Below the pieces are notes generated by a model, which was given only the letters and a program-made list of their open reading frames with translations, searched no databases and was not told the origin of the DNA. DNA of 14,932 bases from an uncultured Collinsella sp. (GTDB lineage: Bacteria > Actinomycetota > Coriobacteriia > Coriobacteriales > Coriobacteriaceae), in assembly GCA_902493855.1 (NCBI GenBank), contig CABUQV010000037.1, forward strand, positions 1 to 14,932, in the 5' to 3' direction. Shown in pieces: positions 1 to 6,537 of the stretch (position 1 is its first letter; the number at the start of each line of letters is the position of its first letter). Made by a program: the position numbers and the translations under genes.

Positions 1-1540
1 CGGCCTTGGGCTCCTCTGCGGCCACCGGCTCTGCAACAGCCTCAGGCTCGTCGACAACAGCTGCCGGCCTCTCAATCTCCGGATGCATAAAGAAGTACAG
101 GTCCAGATACTTGTCGGCCGAGCGCGTCCAGCTAAAGTCCTGGCTCATGGCCTGCGTGACCAGCTGGTTCCAGGCGTCACGGTTATCCCAGAACAGACGC
201 GCCGCGCGGAACACCGCATCGCCCATCTCGTCGCCGTTAAAGTTACTAAACGAGAATCCGGTGCCCTCGCCGGTAAACTCGTTATACGGGATCACGGTGT
301 CCTTCAGACCACCGGTCTCGCGAACAATCGGCAGGGTGCCGTAGCGCATGGCGATGATCTGCGAAAGGCCGCAGGGCTCAAACTTCGACGGCATCAGGAA
401 CATGTCGGCGGCAGCATACATGCGCTGTGACAGCGCCGGGTCAAACTCGATGCGTGCGGCCATGGTGCCGGGGTACTTGTCCTGGAAGTAGCGCAGTCCG
501 TCCTCGTAGTCGCGGTCGCCGGTGCCCAGCACGGCTACCTGAACGCCGCCGGCCAAGATGCGGTCGAGCGCGTACATGACCAGGTCCATGCCTTTCTGGC
601 GCGTCAAGCGCGTGACCATGACCATAAGCGGACGATCGTCGCGAACCTCGAGCCCCAGCTCTTCCTGCAGTTTGGCCTTGCACACGGCCTTGCCAGAGCG
701 GTCCTCGACGGTGTAGTTGGCGGCGATGCGCTTGTCGGTCGCCGGGTCAAAGCCCGCGACGTCGATGCCATTCAAAATGCCCTGCAGCGCGTACGAACGC
801 TCGCGCAGAACGCCGTCCAGGCCCTCGCCAAATTCGGGCGTCTGGATCTCGTTGGCATAGGTGGGGCTCACCGTAGTGATGGCGTCGGCATAGCGCAGGG
901 CGCCCAGCATGTAGTTGATGCTGCAGGCGTCGCAACGCAGCTGCGAGGCGGCCGCCGGAATATGCGCCACACCCAGGATATCCTCCATCACGGTGTCGCT
1001 AAACTGACCCTGGAACGCCACGTTGTGGATCGAGAACACGGTCTTGACTCGGTCGTACAGCGGCAGGCCCTGGTAGAACTCTCGCAAAAACACGGGAGCC
1101 AGCGCCGTCTGCCAGTCGTTGCAGTGCAGGATGTCGCACTCAAAGCCGGCCGGCAGGTGCTGCAGGCTCTCGGTGATGGCCTTGGAGAAGAACGCAAAGC
1201 GCTCGCCGTCGTCAAAGAAGCCGTACGGATAGTCGCGAGCAAAGTAGCGCTCGTTGTCGATGAACATATAGGTGACGCCGTCGTGCTCGAGCTTCTCGAG
1301 TCCGCAGTACTCATTGCGCCAGCCCAGGCTCACGTAAAAGTCGGAGAAGTGTTCCATCTGTGCCTTGTACTCGTCCTTGATGGTGGCGTACTTGGGCACC
1401 ATTACGATTACTTCGGCACCGGCGCGCACAAGCGCCGCAGGCAGCGAGCCTGCCACGTCGCCCAGGCCACCGGTCTTCACAAACGGTGCGCACTCGGCCG
1501 AGGCAAACACGATCTGCATCTTTTTGCTGGAATCAGCCAT
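1..1540 (-). CDS. glgA: Glycogen synthase GlgA (ADP-glucose type, GT5), C-terminus cut by window edge
   Basis: Transfers glucose from ADP-glucose to the non-reducing ends of alpha-1,4-glucan in the cytoplasm. Translating the minus strand from the ATG at 1540 gives 513 residues with no stop before the window edge. The N-terminal GT5 signature KTGGLGDV is at residues 22-29, and the C-terminal Rossmann half carries KFEPCGLSQ near 386-394 and the conserved ETGGLKDTV near 408-416. The normal end of the family (a DFSW...LY motif) is reached near residue 483. The frame then continues through an acidic, Ala/Pro/Glu-rich tail of at least 28 residues; bacterial GlgA is usually about 480 residues. A GGGAG ribosome site precedes the start. 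It is the last visible gene of the glycogen operon, 89 nt after glgD, with a stem-loop between them. The identity is secure; the true C-terminus is not visible. Confidence 0.96.
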   Translation of the reverse strand, partial: MADSSKKMQIVFASAECAPFVKTGGLGDVAGSLPAALVRAGAEVIVMVPKYATIKDEYKAQMEHFSDFYVSLGWRNEYCGLEKLEHDGVTYMFIDNERYFARDYPYGFFDDGERFAFFSKAITESLQHLPAGFECDILHCNDWQTALAPVFLREFYQGLPLYDRVKTVFSIHNVAFQGQFSDTVMEDILGVAHIPAAASQLRCDACSINYMLGALRYADAITTVSPTYANEIQTPEFGEGLDGVLRERSYALQGILNGIDVAGFDPATDKRIAANYTVEDRSGKAVCKAKLQEELGLEVRDDRPLMVMVTRLTRQKGMDLVMYALDRILAGGVQVAVLGTGDRDYEDGLRYFQDKYPGTMAARIEFDPALSQRMYAAADMFLMPSKFEPCGLSQIIAMRYGTLPIVRETGGLKDTVIPYNEFTGEGTGFSFSNFNGDEMGDAVFRAARLFWDNRDAWNQLVTQAMSQDFSWTRSADKYLDLYFFMHPEIERPAAVVDEPEAVAEPVAAEEPKA

Positions 1541-1562
1541 ATTGTCTCCCTGTTGCAATTCG

Positions 1563-1598
1563 AGAATAGCCGCCTGGCGCAAACCGGGCGGCTATTCT
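1563..1598 (-). other. Stem-loop between glgD and glgA
   Basis: A perfect 12-bp inverted repeat (AGAATAGCCGCC / GGCGGCTATTCT) flanks a 12-nt loop in the 89-nt gap between glgD and glgA. Neither strand has a T-tract after the stem, so it does not look like a normal intrinsic terminator. An RNA processing or stability element, or partial attenuation that sets the GlgA level, is more likely. The structure is seen in the sequence; the role is inferred. Confidence 0.7.
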
Positions 1599-1629
1599 AC
1601 GTGTTACGAGCGATGTTGCGGTGCCAAAG

Positions 1630-2757
1630 CTAGCTCGCGTTGGTGATATCAGAAGTTAACGGGGCCTTTCCCAGCACCAGGATGTTCTCGGGCGTGCCGC
1701 GAAGCTCGGTGTTGGTGGGAACCACGTTGTTCTTGTCCAGGATGGCGTTCTCAACGCGGGCGCCGCTTTTGATGACGCAGCTTTGGTTGATGATCGAGTT
1801 CGTCACCGAGGCGCCTTCCTCGACCACGACGCCGCGCGACAGGATCGAGTTGCGCACGGTACCCTTGATGATGCAACCGGCCGAGATGATCGAGTTGCAT
1901 GCGTGGCTGCCGGTCGCGTAGCGCGAAGGCGGCACGTCGTGAGCCTTGGTCAGAATCGGGCGCTCGGGGTCAAAGAGATGGTCGGCCACGGTCTGGTCGA
2001 GCAGGTCCATGCTGCGGCGGTACAGCGACTTCTCGCTAAACACGCCCACGACCTCGCCCTTGTACTCGTAGCTGCACACGTCGATGTTGCCAAAGTCGCC
2101 CTGGAGTGCCTCAAGCAGGTCCAGATAGTCGGCGGCCTGGTAGTGGTCGATGATCTCGAGCAGCGTCTCGCGGTTGACGATGCAGCAGTCCATAGAGGCG
2201 TTGTCGCCGTACACGACGCCGGCGCTCACGCCCGTCAGACGACCGTTCTCGTTAATTTCGAGTTTGGTCTCGTCATCGACGTTGCGCGTAGCCTTGCAGT
2301 ACACCACGGTCATCTGGGCACCGGAGTTCTCGTGCGCGTCGATGATGGTGTTGAGGTCCATGTTAAAGATGATGTTGGTGCCCATCATCACAACATAGGG
2401 CTTGTCCGAGCGCTGGAACAGCGTCTTGTTGGAAATGATGTCGCGCAGCAGGAAGCGCATGCCGCCCTTGGTGGTGCCATACGCGTTGCCGGGCACCATG
2501 AACAGGCCGCCCTTCTTGCGGTCCAGGCCCCAATCCTTGCCCGAGCCCACGTGGTCGATCAGCGAGCGGTAGTTGCCCGGCATGACGACACCGACGGTCT
2601 TAATGCCGGCATTCATCATGTTGGACAGCGGGAAGTCGATCAGGCGGTAGCGGCCCAAAAACGGAACGGACGCGATGGGGCGGTCCTTGAGCAGCACGCT
2701 GCCGTAGGTCGAAGAGTAGTTAGCGGTGATATAACCGATGGCCTTGCGATTGATCAT
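1630..2757 (-). CDS. glgD: GlgD, non-catalytic subunit of glucose-1-phosphate adenylyltransferase
   Basis: A 375-residue nucleotidyltransferase-fold protein with a C-terminal left-handed beta-helix of hexapeptide repeats (about residues 270-350). It is a paralogue of the adjacent GlgC but lacks the catalytic elements. The GGxGxRL nucleotide loop is replaced by TANYSSTYGS. The catalytic Asp of GlgC (in SGDHLYRMDY) is Asn128 here (MGTNIIFNMDL). In Firmicutes, GlgD pairs with GlgC to form a hetero-tetramer that is more active or differently regulated, and the same role is expected here. The ATG at 2757 was chosen because it lies 4 nt after the glgC stop and uses the purine-rich GAAGGGGGAA at the end of glgC as ribosome site. 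An in-frame ATG 13 codons upstream would overlap glgC and has no better ribosome site. Tight coupling to glgC supports equimolar synthesis. Confidence 0.93.
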   Translation of the reverse strand: MINRKAIGYITANYSSTYGSVLLKDRPIASVPFLGRYRLIDFPLSNMMNAGIKTVGVVMPGNYRSLIDHVGSGKDWGLDRKKGGLFMVPGNAYGTTKGGMRFLLRDIISNKTLFQRSDKPYVVMMGTNIIFNMDLNTIIDAHENSGAQMTVVYCKATRNVDDETKLEINENGRLTGVSAGVVYGDNASMDCCIVNRETLLEIIDHYQAADYLDLLEALQGDFGNIDVCSYEYKGEVVGVFSEKSLYRRSMDLLDQTVADHLFDPERPILTKAHDVPPSRYATGSHACNSIISAGCIIKGTVRNSILSRGVVVEEGASVTNSIINQSCVIKSGARVENAILDKNNVVPTNTELRGTPENILVLGKAPLTSDITNAS

Positions 2758-2761
2758 CGGA

Positions 2762-3910
2762 TCATTCCCCCTTCCCGATAACGACGTCATTTCCAACGAC
2801 GGCCGTATCCTTGGTGGTATCGACAGAGCCGAGCTTCACGCCCTCTTCGACCGTGGAGTTCTCGCCCAAAATAGCGCGGCAGATGTGCGCGCCGCTCTTA
2901 ACGTGCGCACCCGGCAGCAGCACGGAGTCCTCGACAACGGCGCGCTCCTCGATGATGACATCGGTCGAAAGGATCGAGTGGCGAGCGGTACCGTAGATCT
3001 TGCAGCCGTTGGAGACCAGGCAGTCGTCCAGGCGGCCGTCCGGACCAATGTAGTGCGGCGGACGCGTGGTGATGTTGGACATGATGGGGAAGTGCTTGTC
3101 GAACAGATCGAACTCGGGGTTGTTGCCCAGCAGGTCCATCGAGGTCTCGTGGAAGCTGGCTATGGTGCCGACGTCCTTCCAAAAGCCGTGGAACTCGTAG
3201 CTGTACAGGCGCTTGTTCTCGCCGAGCAGCTTGGGGATGATGTCCTTGCCAAAGTCGTGGCTCGAGCGCTGGTCCAGAGCGTCCTCCTCGAGTGCCTCGA
3301 TCAGCACGTCGGCCGAGAAGATGTAGATGCCCATGGATGCGAGGTTCGAATCGGGCTTATCGGGCTTCTCGGTGAACTTGGTGATGCGGCCGTCCTCGGG
3401 GTCGGTGGTCAGGATGCCAAAGCGGCTGGCCTCCTCCCACGGCACGGGCATAACGCTTACCGTGAGGTCGGCGTTGTTCTCAATGTGCGTCTTGAGCATC
3501 TTGCGGTAGTCCATGCGATACAGGTGATCGCCCGAAAGAATCAGGACGTACTTGGGGTCGTTGGCCTTGATGTAGTCGAGGTTCTGCGTAATGGCGTCGG
3601 CCGTGCCCGCATACCAGGCGCCGCCGGTCTGCGTCTCGTACGGCGGCAGGATCGACACGCCGCCGTCGCGGCTGTCAAGATCCCACGCCTCGCCGGAGCC
3701 CACATAGGCATGCAGCAGGTAGGGGCGATACTGCGTCAGAACGCCCACCGTGTCGATGCCCGAGTTGGAGCAGTTGGAGAGCGAAAAGTCGATAATGCGG
3801 AACTTGCCACCAAAGCTAACCGCCGGCTTAGCGATCTTTTGGGTGAGTGCCCCCAATCGGCTGCCCTGTCCTCCTGCGAGGAGCATCGCGATGCATTCTT
3901 TCTTACTCAT
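2762..3910 (-). CDS. glgC: Glucose-1-phosphate adenylyltransferase, catalytic subunit GlgC
   Basis: Makes ADP-glucose and pyrophosphate from ATP and glucose-1-phosphate, the committed and usually allosterically controlled step of bacterial glycogen synthesis. The 382 residues match the short Bacillus-type family length (E. coli GlgC is about 431). The nucleotide loop LLAGGQGSRLG is at residues 10-20, the substrate motif WYAGTADA near 99-106, the catalytic-site motif SGDHLYRMDY at 126-135 (Asp128), and FTEKP near 179-183. A beta-helix of hexapeptide repeats fills the last 100 or so residues. The start ATG at 3910 follows a good AGAAGGAGA ribosome site. The gene is followed 4 nt later by glgD. 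All catalytic motifs are intact. Confidence 0.97.
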   Translation of the reverse strand: MSKKECIAMLLAGGQGSRLGALTQKIAKPAVSFGGKFRIIDFSLSNCSNSGIDTVGVLTQYRPYLLHAYVGSGEAWDLDSRDGGVSILPPYETQTGGAWYAGTADAITQNLDYIKANDPKYVLILSGDHLYRMDYRKMLKTHIENNADLTVSVMPVPWEEASRFGILTTDPEDGRITKFTEKPDKPDSNLASMGIYIFSADVLIEALEEDALDQRSSHDFGKDIIPKLLGENKRLYSYEFHGFWKDVGTIASFHETSMDLLGNNPEFDLFDKHFPIMSNITTRPPHYIGPDGRLDDCLVSNGCKIYGTARHSILSTDVIIEERAVVEDSVLLPGAHVKSGAHICRAILGENSTVEEGVKLGSVDTTKDTAVVGNDVVIGKGE

Positions 3911-3950
3911 CGATTTCTCCTTCTGTCATCGATGTTCCTAAACCCATTAG

Positions 3951-3981
3951 CGACGGGCGCGGCGCAATGTCACGCCCGTCG
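3951..3981 (-). other. Stem-loop between glgP and glgC
   Basis: A perfect 9-bp inverted repeat (CGACGGGCG / CGCCCGTCG) surrounds a 13-nt loop in the 106-nt gap between the glgP stop and the glgC start. On the transcribed strand the stem is followed by CTAATGGG, not a T-run, so full termination is unlikely. It resembles the stem-loop between glgD and glgA in position and in lacking a T-tract. Confidence 0.65.
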
Positions 3982-4016
3982 AGTAATGCCGTGCTGGCAA
4001 AGGGAGCTCGCGGCCT

Positions 4017-6443
4017 TTACGCGTGCCAGATCTCGTCGCGGTACTCGCGAATGGTGCGGTCGCTCGAGAACCAGCCCGAGGATGCGGTGTTGAGCAGCGC
4101 CTTGCGGTTCCAGGTCTCCTGGTCGCCGTAGCTGTTCGTGAGCTTCTCCCAGGCGTCAACGTAGCTGCGGAAATCGGCCATGACCAGGTCGGGGTCGTTG
4201 TTGTTCATGAGCTCGTTGTAGATGCTCTCGAAGTTGCCCGAAAGACCCGCAAAGGTGTTGTCCTTGAGCTCGTCCATCACGCGGCCCAGACGCTCGCGGT
4301 CGCCGTTGAGGGTATCCCACGCAAAATAGCTGTTGGATGCCCAGAGCTGCTCGACCTCGGGGGCGGTCAGGCCAAAGATGGCCTCGTTCTCGCGGCCGGC
4401 CAGGTCGGCGATCTCGATGTTGGCGCCGTCGAGGGTGCCCAGCGTAATGGCGCCGTTCATCATGAGCTTCATGTTGGACGTGCCCGAGGCCTCCTTGCCG
4501 GCCGTGGAGATCTGCTCCGAGATCTCGGCGGCGGGGTAGATGAGCTGGGCGTTGCTCACGCGGAAGTTGGGGATAAAGCAGACTTTCATGACCTCGTTCA
4601 CGCGGGGGTCGTTGTTGATGACGTCGGCCACGGAGTTAATGAGGCGGATAGTCTCCTTGGCAAAGGTGTAGCTCGAGGCAGCCTTGCCGCTAAAGATGAA
4701 GGTCGTCGGCGTCACGTGGAAGTTGGGATCGGCGATGCGACGGTTGTAGATGTCCATCACCTTCATGATGTTCATGAGCTGGCGCTTGTAGGCGTGGAAG
4801 CGCTTCACCTGAACATCGAAGACGGTGTTGGGGTCGATGACCAGACCAGTCTCGGCCTTAACGTAGGCGGCCAGACGCTCCTTGTTGGCGCGCTTGGAGG
4901 CACCCACGGCCTTCAGGAACTCGGTATCGTTCTGGAACTCCTTGAGCTTCTCCAGCTCAAAGGCGTCCTTGAGCCAGCCATCGCCAATGGCCTCGGTCAC
5001 GAGCTTGGCGTAGGTGGGGTTGGCCTCGGCAAAGAAGCGACGGTGCGAGATGCCGTTGGTCTTGTTGTTGAACTTCTCGGGCGTCAGGGCATAGAAGTCC
5101 TTGAGCACGATGTTCTTGATGATGTCGGAGTGGATCTTGGCTACGCCGTTGACGCTATGGCTGCAAATCACAGACAGGTTGGCCATGCGAATCTCGCCGT
5201 CCCACAGGATGGCGGTCCGGCGCAGACGCTCCTGCCAGCCCTCCTGCGTGGTGTCGAACGACTCGTGCCAACGACGGCTGATCTCGTCGATGATCTGGTA
5301 CACGCGGGGGAGGAGCTTGGAGAACGTGCCGATGGGCCACTTCTCCAGAGCCTCGGGCAGGATGGTGTGGTTGGTGTAGCTTACGACCTGCGTCACGATG
5401 TTCCAGGCGTCGTCCCACTCGAGCTTCTTCTCGTCGATGAGGATGCGCATGAGCTCGGGGCCGCACATGGCGGGGTGCGTGTCGTTGGTATGGATGGCCA
5501 CAAACTGCGGCAGCAGCTCCCAGTTCGCGCCGTGCTCCTTCTCAAAGGTGTCGAGCAGGCTGTAGATGCCGGCCGAGACAAACAGGTACTCCTGCTTCAG
5601 GCGCAGCAGACGACCGTGCTCGCCGGCGTCGTTGGGGTAGAGGATGGCGCTAATGGCCTCGGCCTCGGCACGCTCGGCATCGGCCAGGGCGTAGTCGCCG
5701 CGGTTGAAGGCCTCAAGGTCAAAGTGCTCCTCGACCGGCTCAGCGGCCCAGACGCGCAGTTTGTTGACGGTCTCGCCGGCATAGCCCACGACGGGGATGT
5801 CATAAGGGACGGCCAGGATGTCCTGCGTGTCCACCGTGCGGTAGAACGTGCGGCCGTTCTCCTCAAAGCCCTCGACGCGGCCACCAAACTTGATGGTCAC
5901 GGCCTTGTCCTGACGACGGACCTCCCAGGGATAGCCGTGGGTGAGCCACTCGTCGGTGGCCTCGACCTGACTGCCGTTGACAATCTCCTGCTTAAACAGG
6001 CCGTAACGGTAGCGCATGCCGTTGCCGTAGCCGGCAATGCCCTCGGCTGCCATGGAATCCAGGAAGCATGCGGCAAGACGGCCCAGGCCACCGTTGCCCA
6101 GTGCCGGATCGGGCTCCTGGTTCTCGATGACGGACAGGTCAAAGCCCATGTCGTTGAGCGCCTCGGCGACCATGTCGCGCACGCCAAAGTTAAGCAGATA
6201 GTTGTCGAGCAGGCGGCCGATCAAAAACTCGATCGAGAAGTAGTACACGCGCTTTTTGCCCTCGGAGGCCGCACGGGCGTCACTCTTGGTGGCAACGGTG
6301 CGGGCCTTCTCGGCCACGAGCATGGCCAGGGCGTTAAAGCGGTCGAGGTCGCTGGCGGCCTCGATGCTCTTGCCGCTAATGCTCATGACGGCATCGCGAT
6401 AGAGCTCGGTAAACTCCTGCTTGTTGTCGAAGATCTTATTCAT
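4017..6443 (-). CDS. glgP: Glycogen/alpha-glucan phosphorylase GlgP (GT35)
   Basis: A pyridoxal-phosphate enzyme that removes glucose-1-phosphate from the non-reducing ends of glycogen. It acts in the cytoplasm and feeds glycolysis. The 808 residues match the usual bacterial length (about 800-815). The family signature EASGTSNMK places the cofactor lysine at Lys659. Other conserved stretches are PDPALGNGGLGRLAACFLDS (111-130), AIHTNDTHPA (316-325), the KTNGISHRR region (461-469) and VKRFHAYKRQ (546-555). The start ATG at 6443 follows AAAGGAAC. A breakdown enzyme within the biosynthetic operon implies that flux is controlled after transcription as well. It lies 94 nt after glgB and 106 nt before glgC; both gaps contain stem-loops. 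Confidence 0.97.
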   Translation of the reverse strand: MNKIFDNKQEFTELYRDAVMSISGKSIEAASDLDRFNALAMLVAEKARTVATKSDARAASEGKKRVYYFSIEFLIGRLLDNYLLNFGVRDMVAEALNDMGFDLSVIENQEPDPALGNGGLGRLAACFLDSMAAEGIAGYGNGMRYRYGLFKQEIVNGSQVEATDEWLTHGYPWEVRRQDKAVTIKFGGRVEGFEENGRTFYRTVDTQDILAVPYDIPVVGYAGETVNKLRVWAAEPVEEHFDLEAFNRGDYALADAERAEAEAISAILYPNDAGEHGRLLRLKQEYLFVSAGIYSLLDTFEKEHGANWELLPQFVAIHTNDTHPAMCGPELMRILIDEKKLEWDDAWNIVTQVVSYTNHTILPEALEKWPIGTFSKLLPRVYQIIDEISRRWHESFDTTQEGWQERLRRTAILWDGEIRMANLSVICSHSVNGVAKIHSDIIKNIVLKDFYALTPEKFNNKTNGISHRRFFAEANPTYAKLVTEAIGDGWLKDAFELEKLKEFQNDTEFLKAVGASKRANKERLAAYVKAETGLVIDPNTVFDVQVKRFHAYKRQLMNIMKVMDIYNRRIADPNFHVTPTTFIFSGKAASSYTFAKETIRLINSVADVINNDPRVNEVMKVCFIPNFRVSNAQLIYPAAEISEQISTAGKEASGTSNMKLMMNGAITLGTLDGANIEIADLAGRENEAIFGLTAPEVEQLWASNSYFAWDTLNGDRERLGRVMDELKDNTFAGLSGNFESIYNELMNNNDPDLVMADFRSYVDAWEKLTNSYGDQETWNRKALLNTASSGWFSSDRTIREYRDEIWHA

Positions 6444-6444
6444 A

Positions 6445-6479
6445 CGTTCCTTTCCCCCGGGGATGTTTCTCCCGGAACG
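6445..6479 (-). promoter_or_regulatory. Possible hairpin covering the glgP ribosome site
   Basis: On the minus strand CGTTCC (6479-6474) can pair with GGAACG (6450-6445). The second arm contains the GGA core of the glgP ribosome site and ends one base before the ATG at 6443. C- and G-rich runs inside the loop (CCGGG / CCCGG) offer an alternative stem. The pairing is seen in the sequence; translational control of glgP is inferred. Confidence 0.4.
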
Positions 6480-6497
6480 GTTATGACTTGTATCCTA

Positions 6498-6512
6498 CGC
6501 CCCTGCGGGGCG
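6498..6512 (-). other. Short GC hairpin between glgB and glgP
   Basis: A six-base-pair perfect stem (CGCCCC / GGGGCG) with a 3-nt loop lies in the 94-nt gap between glgB and glgP. No T-tract follows on either strand. It may be a pause or processing site; it is too short to assign further. Confidence 0.45.
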
Positions 6513-6537
6513 GGTAATTACAGTGGTAACGCCTTTG

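Noticed and set aside
1783..4093. Long plus-strand frames opposite glgD and glgC
   Set aside because: Same artefact: no ribosome site, no family similarity recognised, and both sense genes are intact.
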